Shown: positions 33,360 through 43,422 of the stretch, piece after piece | Layout of the letters: each line of letters starts with the position of its first letter | How positions within the stretch are numbered: position 1 is the stretch's first letter | NCBI GenBank assembly: GCA_040901465.1 | Contig: JBBDYN010000054.1 | Span: 1 to 64,000, forward strand | Reading direction: 5' to 3' | Source: JAUSIF01 sp040901465 | Lineage (GTDB): Bacteria > Pseudomonadota > Alphaproteobacteria > Rhizobiales > Xanthobacteraceae | Length of the DNA stretch: 64,000 nt | Position numbers and translations under genes: made by a program | Notes under the pieces: model-generated | What the model was told of the DNA's origin: nothing | Databases searched by the model: none | Seen by the model: the letters and a program-made list of their open reading frames with translations, nothing else

Positions 33360-33580
33360 GGTTCGTCCTCCCTTGGCGTTTTTTCCGCTTGTCAGCATAT
33401 GGAGCGAGGCTGCGAAACGGCCATCGGGCCGGCTCGCGCCCGCGTAACGTAGCCCCATTTCGGTCCTGCCTGCCAGCGAGAGTTTGCTTGTATCCGGCCA
33501 AGGGGCGCGCTTTTATGCCCGTGTAGTGCATCGAAAATGCGAAATTGATAGCGGTGCCCAAGCACCCGCAGGTCGGGGGA

Positions 33581-35635
33581 ATGGACGCGCGTCTCGAACG
33601 GAATTTTCGGGCGGAAGCCGGGCCGACGCTTTTATCGGTCGAGGACCTGCACGTCCATTTCGTGACCTCGCGCGGCGTTGTGCGCGCGGTCGAAGGCATC
33701 TCATATACCGTCGAACGCGGTGAAACCGTCGCCATTGTCGGCGAATCCGGCTGCGGCAAGTCGGTGTCTTCGCTCGCCATCATGCGGCTTTTGGCCAAGC
33801 CCGCCGGTCGCATCGTGCACGGCCGCATCCTGCTCGAAGGTCGCAACCTACTCGATCTTTCCGACGAAGAGATGCGCCAGGTGCGCGGGCGCGACATTTC
33901 GATGATCTTCCAGGAGCCGATGTCGTCGCTCAATCCCGTGCTCCCGATCGGCCTGCAGATCATGGAGCCACTCTTCATCCATCTCGGGATGAAGAAAGAA
34001 GAGGCGCGCGCTCGCGCGATCGAACTTCTGGAGCTTGTCGGCATCACCGACGCCAGGCGCCGGCTCGACCAATACCCGCACCAGTTCTCCGGCGGCATGC
34101 GTCAGCGCGTGATGATCGCGATCGGGCTCGCCTGCAATCCCAAGCTCATCATCGCCGACGAGCCCACCACCGCGCTCGATGTTACGATTCAGGCGCAGAT
34201 TCTCGAATTGATGAGGGATCTCTCCCGCCGGCTCGGCATCTCGCTCATCATCATCACCCACAATCTCGGCATCGTCGCGCGCTACGCCGACCGCGTGAAC
34301 GTCATGTACGCAGCCAAGATCATCGAGCAGGGAAGCGCCGACGATATTTTTCTGAACTCCGCGCATCCCTACACGCTCGGACTGATGCGATCGGTACCGC
34401 GCCTCGACGAGCCCCGCGGCACCAAGCTAGAAACCATCGAGGGTCTGCCGCCCGATCTGCTCGCGCCGCCCGCCGGTTGCCGCTTCGCGCCTCGCTGCCC
34501 GCATCGGATCGAGCGCTGCAAAAAGCCGGTTTCATTGAGGAAAGTCGCGCCCGCGCACTCCACCGCTTGCATTCGCGCGGAGGAGTTGGTCGCGGGAACG
34601 CTCGTTATTCCGGCATTGCGCACCGCGCCGCGCGCTACTGCGGAAGCGGACCAATTGAAACCGCTCCTTGAAGTGGAAGGCCTGAAGAAGTATTTCCACG
34701 TCAAGATCTCCGGCGGCAATCTGCTCTCGGCGAAGACGGCTACCGTCCGCGCCGTCGACGACGTCTCATTCCACATTGGCGCCGGCGAGACGCTCGGCCT
34801 CGTCGGCGAATCCGGCTGCGGCAAGACCACGGTCGGCCGGGTGATCCTCCAGCTCGAAGAACCGACCGGCGGCGCGATCCGCTTCGAAGGCACCGACATC
34901 ACGCGCAGCAAAGCGCGTGAACTGCGCGACCTGCGCCGCAAGATCCAGGTGATCTTCCAGGATCCCTATTCGTCGCTCAACCCGCGCATGACCGTCGGCG
35001 AGATCATCGGCGAGCCGCTGCGCGTCTACAAGCTGATGCCGGATCGCCGGTCGCGCAGCGAGCGCGTGTCCGAACTCCTCGGCCAGGTCGGTCTCTTTCC
35101 TTACATGGCCGAACGCTATCCGCATGAGTTGTCCGGCGGCCAGCGGCAGCGCGTGGGCATCGCGCGTGCGCTCGCCCTCGAGCCGCGCTTCATCGTCTGC
35201 GATGAGCCGGTCTCGGCCCTCGACGTGTCGATCCAGGGTCAGATCATCAATCTCCTGGAAGGGTTGCAGGAGCGGCTCGGCCTCACCTTTCTCTTCATCG
35301 CGCACGACCTCGCGGTGGTCCGCCACATCTCGGATCGCGTCGCGGTCATGTATCTGGGCCGGGTTATGGAACTCGCCGACCGGGACGAACTGTATGCGCG
35401 GCCGCTGCACCCCTACACCAAGGCGCTCCTCGATGCTGCGCCGATCCCCGACCCGAGGGTCGAGCGCAGCCGCGCCCCACGCGCGCTGCGCGGCGAGATA
35501 CCTTCGCCCTTGACCCCGCCCACAGGCTGCGTGTTCCATACCCGTTGTCCCATTGCCGAAGAGCAATGCCGGCGTGAGATTCCGCGCCCGCGGGAACTGA
35601 AAAAGGACCACTTGGTCGCTTGTCACAAAGCATAA
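33581..35635 (+). CDS. Dipeptide/oligopeptide ABC transporter, double ATPase
   Basis: About 684 residues containing two complete ATPases in tandem (DppD-DppF-like). The first has Walker A GESGCGKS, signature SGGMRQR and Walker B LIIADEPT. The second has GESGCGKTTVG, LSGGQRQRVG and FIVCDEPV. Each half ends with the oligopeptide-importer Cys cluster (CRFAPRCPHRIERC; GCVFHTRCPIAEEQC), which may hold an iron-sulfur cluster. It powers the importer formed with the binding protein and two permeases downstream. ATG 33581 follows GGGGGA; an upstream TTG is less likely. Confidence 0.92.
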   Translation: MDARLERNFRAEAGPTLLSVEDLHVHFVTSRGVVRAVEGISYTVERGETVAIVGESGCGKSVSSLAIMRLLAKPAGRIVHGRILLEGRNLLDLSDEEMRQVRGRDISMIFQEPMSSLNPVLPIGLQIMEPLFIHLGMKKEEARARAIELLELVGITDARRRLDQYPHQFSGGMRQRVMIAIGLACNPKLIIADEPTTALDVTIQAQILELMRDLSRRLGISLIIITHNLGIVARYADRVNVMYAAKIIEQGSADDIFLNSAHPYTLGLMRSVPRLDEPRGTKLETIEGLPPDLLAPPAGCRFAPRCPHRIERCKKPVSLRKVAPAHSTACIRAEELVAGTLVIPALRTAPRATAEADQLKPLLEVEGLKKYFHVKISGGNLLSAKTATVRAVDDVSFHIGAGETLGLVGESGCGKTTVGRVILQLEEPTGGAIRFEGTDITRSKARELRDLRRKIQVIFQDPYSSLNPRMTVGEIIGEPLRVYKLMPDRRSRSERVSELLGQVGLFPYMAERYPHELSGGQRQRVGIARALALEPRFIVCDEPVSALDVSIQGQIINLLEGLQERLGLTFLFIAHDLAVVRHISDRVAVMYLGRVMELADRDELYARPLHPYTKALLDAAPIPDPRVERSRAPRALRGEIPSPLTPPTGCVFHTRCPIAEEQCRREIPRPRELKKDHLVACHKA

Positions 35636-35690
35636 CAATGTTCACGCGGATCACCGGAACGGGGCCGCGAACTTCATGGGAGGAAATCTG

Positions 35691-37277
35691 ATGATTGGAT
35701 CGAAACTAGTCTTGATCGGGACGGTCGCGCTCGCTTTTTGCTGGACCGCCGCCGACGCCATCGCTCAGACGCCGAAGAAGGGCGGCATTCTCAAGTTCGC
35801 CGTCAGCGCCGAGCCGCCGGACTACGATTGCCACGCGGCTACCTCGTTCGCCTTCATCCATCCGGTTCGGCCGCACTATAATACGTTGCTCAAGTTTGAC
35901 GAGCCGAACTATCCCAAGGTGAAGGGCGACCTCGCCCAATCCTGGACCGTCTCGCCGGACGGGCTCACCTATACGTTCAAGCTGAAGCCGAACATCAAGT
36001 TTCACGACGGCACGCCTGCCACGTCGGCCGACGTGAAGGCGACCTACGAGCGCATTGCCAATCCGGCGCAGGGCGTTCGTTCGATCCGCAAGGCCGCCTA
36101 CGCGGACATCGCCTCGATCGAGACGCCGGACCCGCAGACCGTCATTTTCAAGCTCAAGGCGCGCAACGCGTCGATGCTCACGAACTTTGCCTCGCCTTGG
36201 GACTGCATCTATAGCGCGGCCAAGCTCAAGGAAGATCCGAAATTCCCCGAGAAGAACGTGCTCGGCACTGGACCCTTCAAGTTCGTCGAGCACGCGGCCG
36301 GCTCGCATTGGGTCGGCGAGCGCTTCGCCGACTACCACGAGAAGGGCAAGCCCTATCTTGACGGCTACCGCGCGATCTTCATCACCAATACGGCTGCGCG
36401 CGTGAATGCGCTTCAGGCCGGCGAGGTGTTGTCCGAGTTCCGCGGCCATTCCCCGGCCGATCGCGAACGGCTGACAAAGGCGCTCGGCGACAAGGTCGTC
36501 GTTCACGAAAGCCCGTGGATATGCAGCCTGGTCGTAACGTTTAATACCGAGAAGAAACCGTTCGACGACGCGCGCGTGCGCCGGGCGCTGTCGCTCGCGA
36601 TCGATCGCTGGAAGGGCGCCGAGGCGCTGGCCAGGATCGCGCTCGTGCGCCACGTCGGCGGCGTCCTGCGCCCGGGATACGAGCTCGCCGCAAGCGAAGC
36701 GGAGCTCGTCAAGTATCCGGGCTGGGGCAAGGACATCAATGCGGCCCGCGCAGAAGCCAAGAAGCTGCTTGATCAGGCCGGCGTCAAGGATCTCAAGTTC
36801 AAATTCCTCAACCGCAACATCCCGATGCCCTATACGCCGGTCGGCGTGTTCCTGATCGATCAGTGGCGGCAGATCGGCGTGCAGGTCGAGCACGACCAGC
36901 CCGAAACCAAAGCCTATATCGCCAATCTGCGCGGCGGGAACTACGACGCCGGTCTCGACTTCAATTGCGACGCCGTCGACGACCCGAACCTGCAACTCGC
37001 CAAGTTCATCTCCGCCGACAAATCGCCGATCAATTACGGCCGCTACAACGACCGTAAGCTCGACGAGCTGTACGAGGCGCAGAAGGGCGAGCTCGACAAC
37101 AAGAAGCGCTACGCGCTGCTGCGCCAGTTCGAGCAGCACGCCCTGACCGAGGCCTACACGTTCCCGACGATCTGGTGGCACCGGATCATCATCAACTGGA
37201 AGCAGATCAAGGGCTGGCACATGTCGCCGAGCCACTATCTAAACCAGGACCTCCAGGACGTCTGGTTGGATCAGTGA
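35691..37277 (+). CDS. Family 5 extracellular solute-binding protein
   Basis: About 528 residues. A Sec signal peptide (residues 1-26, ending AIAQ) precedes the family 5 peptide-binding fold (YNTLLKFDEPNYPKVKGDLA, FKLKPNIKFHDGTPATSADVK, FKFLNRN). The ATG at 35691 has GGAGGA seven bases ahead; the in-frame ATG at 35676 would put that site inside the gene, so the later start is preferred. The family also binds opines, nickel or glycosides, so the ligand is open. It is followed by a strong UUCG-loop hairpin. Confidence 0.88.
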   Translation: MIGSKLVLIGTVALAFCWTAADAIAQTPKKGGILKFAVSAEPPDYDCHAATSFAFIHPVRPHYNTLLKFDEPNYPKVKGDLAQSWTVSPDGLTYTFKLKPNIKFHDGTPATSADVKATYERIANPAQGVRSIRKAAYADIASIETPDPQTVIFKLKARNASMLTNFASPWDCIYSAAKLKEDPKFPEKNVLGTGPFKFVEHAAGSHWVGERFADYHEKGKPYLDGYRAIFITNTAARVNALQAGEVLSEFRGHSPADRERLTKALGDKVVVHESPWICSLVVTFNTEKKPFDDARVRRALSLAIDRWKGAEALARIALVRHVGGVLRPGYELAASEAELVKYPGWGKDINAARAEAKKLLDQAGVKDLKFKFLNRNIPMPYTPVGVFLIDQWRQIGVQVEHDQPETKAYIANLRGGNYDAGLDFNCDAVDDPNLQLAKFISADKSPINYGRYNDRKLDELYEAQKGELDNKKRYALLRQFEQHALTEAYTFPTIWWHRIIINWKQIKGWHMSPSHYLNQDLQDVWLDQ

Positions 37278-37286
37278 TGGAACATC

Positions 37287-37310
37287 CCGGGCGGCCTTCG
37301 GGCCGCCCGG
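37287..37310 (+). other. UUCG-loop hairpin between binding protein and permease genes
   Basis: CCGGGCGGCC and GGCCGCCCGG enclose a TTCG loop, the most stable RNA tetraloop. It lies 9 bases after the binding-protein stop and 40 before the permease start. Such hairpins protect the upstream mRNA and partly stop transcription, so that the binding protein outnumbers the permeases. Confidence 0.65.
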
Positions 37311-37349
37311 TTCGCTTTGTCCGGCTGACCTTCGATTGGGCTCGACGCG

Positions 37350-38303
37350 ATGCTCCGCTACACGATTCACCGTATCCTATTGATGATTCCGACGCTGCTC
37401 GGCGTCGCGGTGCTCGTGTTTCTCCTGCTGCGCGCGATGCCGGGCGACATCGTCGAACTGCGCTTCATGATGGAGGGCGGCCAGGTCAGTCCCGAAGTGC
37501 TCGCCATCGAGCGCGCGCGGCTCGGACTCGACAAATCGCTGTGGTGGCAGTTCTACGACTGGATGATCGGTATTTTCATCGGCGACTTCGGCACCTCGAT
37601 GTGGACCGGGCGGCCAGTCATCAACGAAATCGCTAGCCGCCTGCAATTGTCGCTTCAGGTCGCGATCATGGCGACGATTCTCGCCGTCGTGATCGCGCTG
37701 CCACTCGGCACAATCTCCGCCCTTTACAAGGACACCTGGATCGACCACCTGATCCGCGCGTTCGCGATCGCGGGCCTCGCCGTGCCGTCGTTCTGGCTCG
37801 GCATGTTGATCATTCTCGGGCTTCTGTATTCGTTCAACTGGATTCCGCCGCTCACCTTCGTCCCGATCTACGTCGACCCCTGGCACAACCTTTCGCAGCT
37901 GATTTGGCCGGCCATGGCAGTCGGCTATCGCTATTCTGCGGTGGCCACGCGCATGACGCGCTCGACGATCCTGGAAGTGCTGCAGGAGGACTATATCCGC
38001 ACGGCACGCGCCAAGGGCGTGTTCGAGCGGCTCGTGGTGGCGCGCCACGCTATGCGCAACGCCATGCTTCCGGTGGTGACGGTGATCGGGCTCGAGTTCG
38101 CGTTCCTGATCGGCGGGCTCGTCGTCACCGAGCAGGTCTTCAACCTGAACGGCATCGGCAAGCTGTTCGTCGAGACCGTCACTCGCGCGGATTACACGAT
38201 GGTGCAGGCGCTCGTGATGCTGGTCGCGACGTTCTTCATCCTCGTGAATTTCGCTGTCGACCTCCTCTACGCCACGCTCGATCCACGCATCCGGTACCGC
38301 TGA
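37350..38303 (+). CDS. Peptide-type ABC transporter permease (DppB-like)
   Basis: 317 residues with six membrane helices and the DppB N-terminus (MLRYTIHRILLMIPTLLGVA). The cytoplasmic EAA loop (DYIRTARAKGVFERLVVARHAMRNA) contacts the ATPase. It is the first of two permease subunits. Its TGA overlaps the ATG of the second by one base (TGATG), giving one-to-one synthesis. Confidence 0.93.
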   Translation: MLRYTIHRILLMIPTLLGVAVLVFLLLRAMPGDIVELRFMMEGGQVSPEVLAIERARLGLDKSLWWQFYDWMIGIFIGDFGTSMWTGRPVINEIASRLQLSLQVAIMATILAVVIALPLGTISALYKDTWIDHLIRAFAIAGLAVPSFWLGMLIILGLLYSFNWIPPLTFVPIYVDPWHNLSQLIWPAMAVGYRYSAVATRMTRSTILEVLQEDYIRTARAKGVFERLVVARHAMRNAMLPVVTVIGLEFAFLIGGLVVTEQVFNLNGIGKLFVETVTRADYTMVQALVMLVATFFILVNFAVDLLYATLDPRIRYR

Positions 38304-39202
38304 TGGCCGCCGTCACTACCAGTCCGGAAATTACCTACAGGGTGCGAAAACGGCGGCACCCGGTAGTGCAGTTCGTTCGCACGCAGCCGCTCGGCGCCGC
38401 CGGGCTCGTCTTCATCGTCATCCTGTTCATTGCAGGCTTCTTCGCGCATTGGGTTTCGCCCTACGACCCGCTCGACCTCGACTATGGCGCGATGCTGGCG
38501 CCGCCCTCGTGGGATCACTGGATGGGCACCGACGCCTTCGGCCGCGACGTATTTTCCCGCATCATCTACGGCGCGCGCACTGCGCTCGCCGTCGGCTTCC
38601 TGTCGTCGCTGCTCGGTTCCGGAATCGGCGCCGTGGTCGGCGTGGTTTCCGCCTATTTCGGCGGCCGCATCGACATGGCGATCCAGCGCTTCATGGATAT
38701 CCTGCTGGCGTTCCCGATCATCGTGCTGGCGCTCACGGTCGTCGCGGTGCTGGGCAAGTTCCCGGTCGGCGGCCTCGATCTCAATCTGATCGTGGCGATC
38801 GCGATCCCGATGATCCCGAAGGTCGCACGCGTGGTGCGCTCGTCCGCGCTCGCGATCCGCGAACTGCCCTATGTCGACGCCGCCCGCGCCGCGGGCTATG
38901 GCCACACCCGCATCATCTTCCGCCACATCGCGCCAAACGTCGTTGCGCCGTTCCTGATCATGTTCACGGCGTTCATCGCCCAAGCGATCCTGCTCGAGGC
39001 GTCGCTTTCATTTCTCGGACTCGGCGTGACCGAGCCGACGCCCGCTTGGGGCCTGATGCTCTCCGGCACTTCGCAGGAATTTTACAGCCAGGCTCCCTGG
39101 ATGATTATCTTCCCCGGACTCGCCATCAGTTTTGCAGTGTTCGCCTTCAACATGTTCGGCGACAGCTTGCGCGACTATCTCGACCCGCGGCTGAAGGTTT
39201 AA
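38303..39202 (+). CDS. Peptide-type ABC transporter permease (DppC-like)
   Basis: 299 residues, DppC type, with the N-terminal OppC signature (WVSPYDPLDLDYGAMLAPPS, HWMGTDAFGRDVFSRIIYGAR) and the EAA loop LPYVDAARAAGYGHTRIIFRHIAPN. It pairs with the DppB-like protein. The stop overlaps the 3' end of the malonyl-CoA synthetase gene on the other strand by 4 bases, so the two operons converge with no terminator between them. Confidence 0.93.
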   Translation: MAAVTTSPEITYRVRKRRHPVVQFVRTQPLGAAGLVFIVILFIAGFFAHWVSPYDPLDLDYGAMLAPPSWDHWMGTDAFGRDVFSRIIYGARTALAVGFLSSLLGSGIGAVVGVVSAYFGGRIDMAIQRFMDILLAFPIIVLALTVVAVLGKFPVGGLDLNLIVAIAIPMIPKVARVVRSSALAIRELPYVDAARAAGYGHTRIIFRHIAPNVVAPFLIMFTAFIAQAILLEASLSFLGLGVTEPTPAWGLMLSGTSQEFYSQAPWMIIFPGLAISFAVFAFNMFGDSLRDYLDPRLKV

Positions 39203-40722
39203 GCCGCCCCGCGCGCGAAGGTTCGTGCGTAGGTCTCGCGTAACGCGTTCTTCTGCACCTTGCCCATGGCGTTGCGCGGCAATTCGTCCACGAAGAACAC
39301 GCGCTTCGGCTGCTTGAACTTGGCGAGTCGGTCGGCGAGCGCCTTAATCACTTCTTCCTCGGAAAGGCTCGCGTTTTTTTCGCGCACGACCACCGCGGTC
39401 ACACCCTCGCCAAAATCCGGATGCGGCACGCCGATCACCGCAGATTCCGCGATACCCGGAATGGCGTCGAGTTCCGTCTCGACTTCTTTCGGGTAGACGT
39501 TGTAGCCGCCGGTGATCACAAGATCCTTGGCGCGGCCGACGATATGCACGTAACCGCGCTCGTCAATCTTGGCCACGTCGCCGGTGATGAAGAATCCGTC
39601 GGCCCGGAATTCGGCTTGGGTTTTTTCCGGCATGCGCCAATAGCCGGAGAAAACATTAGGTCCGCGCACTTCGAGCGCGCCCACGTTACCTTGCGGCAGC
39701 TCGCGGCCGCTGTCAGCGTCGACGACTCGCACCTCGACGCCCGGCAGAGGCTCGCCCACGGAGCCGGCAATGCGGTCGCCGTCATAGGGGTTCGAAGTGT
39801 TCATGTTGGTTTCGGTCATGCCGTAGCGTTCGAGGAGCGCGTGGCCGGTGCGCTCGGAAAACGCCCGGTGCGTCTCGTCGAGCAGCGGAGCCGAGCCCGA
39901 GGTGAAGAGGCGCATATGCTTCGTCGCCTCGCGGGTGAGACCGGGATGTTCGAGAAGACGCACGTAGAATGTGGGCACGCCCATCATGCTCGTTGCCTTC
40001 GGCATCAGCCGTATTACTTCGTCGGCGTCGAACCTAGCGAGGAAGATCATCGTCCCGCCCGCGAGCAGAAGCACGTTGCAGGCGACGAACAGCCCGTGGG
40101 TATGAAAGATCGGCAGCGCGTGCAGGAGCACGTCCTTCTCTGTGAAGCGCCAATAGTCCTTCAGCACGCGTGCGTTGGAATAAAGATTCTCGTGCGTGAG
40201 CATCGCACCTTTCGAGCGGCCGGTGGTGCCCGAGGTGTAGAGAATGGCCGCGAGATCGTCCGGGCCACGATCGACCGCCGGCACGATCGGAGCGTCCGCC
40301 GCCCCCTGAAGAAGCGTTCCGTCGCCGCGTAAGCCTAGACTCTCAACGATGCCCCGGCCCTGCTTGCCGCAAAGTTCGCGTACGCCGTCGACCGTCTCTG
40401 GCCGCGCCACCACGAAGCTCGGCTGCGCGTCGCCGATGAAATAGTCGAGCTCCGCGAGCGGGTACGCGGTATTCAACGGCAGATAGACGGCACCAGCGCG
40501 CAGGCACGCGAGATAGAGCGCGAGATTTTGCCAAGACTTCTCCACCTGCACCGCGATCCGATCGCCGGGCAGAACGCCGCGCCGGACAAGATGCGAGGCG
40601 AGCCGCTCGACGAGATCGAACATCTCGCCATAGGAAACCCGTGTCCCATCGGTGAGCTCGATCAGCATCTTGCCGCGGCCGGAAATCGCCGCGACGAAGG
40701 CGCCGTAGAGCCGATTGCTCAT
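39199..40722 (-). CDS. matB: Malonyl-CoA synthetase
   Basis: 507 residues, ANL superfamily. The P-loop-like A3 motif is YTSGTTGRSKGAM, followed by YGMTETN (A5), the hinge ITGDVAKIDERGY, and the catalytic Lys region PRNAMGKVQK near the C-terminus. The overall match and the partner gene point to MatB, which makes malonyl-CoA from malonate, CoA and ATP. It follows matA on the same strand with a 4-base overlap. No dedicated malonate carrier (MatC) is adjacent; the nearby Tct or ABC system could import the acid. Confidence 0.88.
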   Translation of the reverse strand: MSNRLYGAFVAAISGRGKMLIELTDGTRVSYGEMFDLVERLASHLVRRGVLPGDRIAVQVEKSWQNLALYLACLRAGAVYLPLNTAYPLAELDYFIGDAQPSFVVARPETVDGVRELCGKQGRGIVESLGLRGDGTLLQGAADAPIVPAVDRGPDDLAAILYTSGTTGRSKGAMLTHENLYSNARVLKDYWRFTEKDVLLHALPIFHTHGLFVACNVLLLAGGTMIFLARFDADEVIRLMPKATSMMGVPTFYVRLLEHPGLTREATKHMRLFTSGSAPLLDETHRAFSERTGHALLERYGMTETNMNTSNPYDGDRIAGSVGEPLPGVEVRVVDADSGRELPQGNVGALEVRGPNVFSGYWRMPEKTQAEFRADGFFITGDVAKIDERGYVHIVGRAKDLVITGGYNVYPKEVETELDAIPGIAESAVIGVPHPDFGEGVTAVVVREKNASLSEEEVIKALADRLAKFKQPKRVFFVDELPRNAMGKVQKNALRETYARTFARGAA

Positions 40723-42083
40723 TGCGCGGCAACCGCGCGCGTGGACCTCTCGGCGCGCAGCATGCGCCGCACCGCCGGGCTCGCCACAACTTCGCCGGCC
40801 TCCGCATAGGCCTCGTGGTTCTTCTCGATGTCGGCAAGTACGTACTGATAGTTCACCATGATCCCGGCCGATTGCGCGAGCGCCTTCGGAGAAAGGTCCG
40901 CCATCAGGTCGATGCGCTCGAGCCGTGCGCCGTTGCCGAGATGGAAGCGCGCCACCGGATCGAGCGGGCGGCCGTGCGTCGTGCGCTCATTCAAGAAGTA
41001 GTACGCGGCGAGCGCGCCAAGCAAGGGCTTGAGCGCGGCGACTTTCTGCGCATCCTCGTGCCAAGCAGGGTCGTCCAGAAGCGCGAGCACCGCGCGGTCG
41101 GCCGGCTCGATCACCACAGAATCCCCTGCCTGCAACTCATCGTTCAGCCACTCGCTGAACATCGGCACCGGAGACAGCGTAACGAAGGTCGTCAGATTCG
41201 GCAGTTCGCGCGAGATTTCCTCCACCACCTGCTTGATCAGGAAGCTGCCGAAGGTTACGCCCGTGAGTCCGCGCTGGGTGTTGGAAATCGAATAAAATGT
41301 GGCGGTCGTCGCCTCGTGTGGATCGATCTGTGTACGTTCGCGCGACAAGATTGGCGCAATCGCGTCAGGAACATCTTTCGTAAGTGCCACCTCGACGAAG
41401 ATCAGCGGCTCGTCCACGAGTGCGGGGTGAAAGAACGCGTAGCAGCGACGGTCCGGGGGATCGATGCGCGCGCGCAGATCGTCCCAGTCGCTAATTTCAT
41501 GCACCGCCTCATAGCGGATGATCTTTTCCAGCACGTTCGCCGGCGAGGACCAGTCGATTCTTCGCAGCACGAGGAATCCTCGATTGAACCAGGACGAAAG
41601 CAGATGCACGAAATCGTGGTCAACTGGCGCGAGGTCGCGGCGCAATTGCAGTGCATCCAGCAATTGCTCGCGCATGGCGACGAGCGCCTCGGTGGCGCCC
41701 GGCGCGAGATTGAGCCGGCGCACGAGCTCCTGCCGGCGCGGCTCGGCGGCGTCGTGCAATTCAGCGATCGCGGCGTCGGACGGGTCGGCTGCATAGGCCG
41801 CGCAGGCGCGCTCGAGCCGTTCGCGGTCGGCGCCGTAGGTGCGGGCGAGCGCCTCGAAGAAGGCGATGCGCTCGCCGGTCTTGAGTTCCTGAAAACCGGA
41901 GAGGATTTCGCGCGCGAGCGCGACGCCCGAGGCTTCGCCGCGGCCGGATAGAAGTCCCTCGCAGATCTCCATCAGCGTCGCCGTGCGCACTTCTCCGGCA
42001 GGCCGCCGCGGACGGCCCGCGATCAGCGCGCGTCCACGCTCGGCGATCGTCTGCAGCATCTCGCCGAAGAAGCTTGCATTCAT
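40719..42083 (-). CDS. matA: Malonyl-CoA decarboxylase
   Basis: About 454 residues, the MCD family found in rhizobia and in animal mitochondria. The helical N-terminal domain is followed by the GNAT-like catalytic domain, with SISNTQRGLTGVTFGSFLIK and the conserved RFHLGNGARLERI near the end. It converts malonyl-CoA to acetyl-CoA and CO2, and with MatB lets the cell use malonate as carbon source. ATG 42083 is used; a GTG seven codons upstream is possible. No clear ribosome site is seen for either. Confidence 0.9.
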   Translation of the reverse strand: MNASFFGEMLQTIAERGRALIAGRPRRPAGEVRTATLMEICEGLLSGRGEASGVALAREILSGFQELKTGERIAFFEALARTYGADRERLERACAAYAADPSDAAIAELHDAAEPRRQELVRRLNLAPGATEALVAMREQLLDALQLRRDLAPVDHDFVHLLSSWFNRGFLVLRRIDWSSPANVLEKIIRYEAVHEISDWDDLRARIDPPDRRCYAFFHPALVDEPLIFVEVALTKDVPDAIAPILSRERTQIDPHEATTATFYSISNTQRGLTGVTFGSFLIKQVVEEISRELPNLTTFVTLSPVPMFSEWLNDELQAGDSVVIEPADRAVLALLDDPAWHEDAQKVAALKPLLGALAAYYFLNERTTHGRPLDPVARFHLGNGARLERIDLMADLSPKALAQSAGIMVNYQYVLADIEKNHEAYAEAGEVVASPAVRRMLRAERSTRAVAAQ

Positions 42084-42228
42084 GGGATGGCATTCTCGAT
42101 TCACGATTCGGCGCGCGCGGACTGAGCTTGGAGACGGCGAGCCTGACTGCGGCGCATGCCGGCTGTCAACCCGATCTGCACCGCGAAAACGGCTTAAATT
42201 ACAATAAGTTCCGCTGACGGCAGGCGCC

Positions 42229-43422
42229 CTATATCTTCACGAAAATCGCGGTGACGTACATCACGCCGGCGCCGGCGACGATGCCGGCAAGCGTGCCGAA
42301 CGAGAGCCAATTCTCGCCATGCCTCTCCGCGTGGCGCTTGAGATAGTCGCCGACCTCGACGATCACCTGCAGGATTGCGCCCGCGCCGATCGCAAGCGCA
42401 AGCGCCGACCAGTGCGGCCCGAACGAGAGGCTGCCGAGCCAGAGGCCTGGAATGGCCGGCGCGCCCGCGAGCAGAGCAAGGCCGATGAACGTCCACAGCG
42501 GCGGTCGCTTGTCCACGAGCGGCGCCACGATGCCGATGCCTTCGGTGACATTGTGCAGCGTGAAGCCGAGCACGAGGAACGTGCCGAGCCCTGCGATGCC
42601 GGCGGCGAAGGCGGCGCCGATCGCGAGTCCCTCGCCGAAATTGTGCAGGCCGATGCCGAGCGCAATGTAGGTCGCAAGTGCGAGCCCCGTCGGCGTGCCG
42701 TGCCGCCTGCCGATCACCATTAGCACGAGAAACGCGACCGCGGCCGTGACGAGCACCATGGTCGTGCCCTGGAACGCCGCCGCCGCCTCGCCCGCCATCT
42801 CCAAGCCCTCCTCCAGCGTGTCGACGAACAGGAATCCGAGGAGTCCGATCGTGAGCGCGAGCACGAAATTCATGCGCCGCCCGCCGAGGCTCTGCAGCGC
42901 CGGAAAGAACAGCATGCCGATTGCGACCGGCACGATGCCGACGAACGCGCCGAGGAGCGCCTGCGGCTGCAATTGACCGATCTGCGGCTTCGGCGTCGAT
43001 ACTGCCACCTCGATCGCCTTGGTGAAGGCCGCGCCGGTGCCGCTTCGCAACTTGATCTCGTGCGCCTCGCCGAGCACCCAGGGATAGGGAATGTGCAGCC
43101 ATGCGGTCGCGAGCCGGTCGAGCGCGCCCGGCGGATCCTGCGTGAACGCCCAGAACGCGTCGTCGACCGTCACCTGCGCGATCGTGAGCGGCTCCGACCC
43201 GCCCGCGCGCACGTAGAGATGAATACCGTCGCTGTCGAGCACCGTGCGCTCGAAGGTGAGCTTCTCCACCGGCGGCGCACCGACATTGAACGCGCGCAGC
43301 CAGTCGCTGGTCGAGAGCCAAACTGTCGCGAGCACCAGTGCCACGAGCGGAACCGCGAACCAGAGATAGTCAGTGAGGCTGCGGCCCGTCTTGGCGGCGG
43401 CAGGACGCGCGGGCTTGTTCAT
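42229..43422 (-). CDS. ZIP-family metal transporter with N-terminal extracytoplasmic domain
   Basis: 397 residues. One membrane helix (~20-38) leads to a ~110-residue periplasmic beta-rich region (~45-165), and then a ZIP transporter of about eight helices. The metal-site motifs on helices 4 and 5 are LHNFGEGLAIG and LHNVTEGIGIV. ZIP proteins import Zn, Fe or Mn. The start overlaps the stop of the multicopper oxidase by 4 bases, an arrangement reminiscent of a ferroxidase paired with an iron permease. A Fur-like palindrome lies upstream of the pair, which favours iron as substrate, by inference. Confidence 0.85.
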   Translation of the reverse strand: MNKPARPAAAKTGRSLTDYLWFAVPLVALVLATVWLSTSDWLRAFNVGAPPVEKLTFERTVLDSDGIHLYVRAGGSEPLTIAQVTVDDAFWAFTQDPPGALDRLATAWLHIPYPWVLGEAHEIKLRSGTGAAFTKAIEVAVSTPKPQIGQLQPQALLGAFVGIVPVAIGMLFFPALQSLGGRRMNFVLALTIGLLGFLFVDTLEEGLEMAGEAAAAFQGTTMVLVTAAVAFLVLMVIGRRHGTPTGLALATYIALGIGLHNFGEGLAIGAAFAAGIAGLGTFLVLGFTLHNVTEGIGIVAPLVDKRPPLWTFIGLALLAGAPAIPGLWLGSLSFGPHWSALALAIGAGAILQVIVEVGDYLKRHAERHGENWLSFGTLAGIVAGAGVMYVTAIFVKI

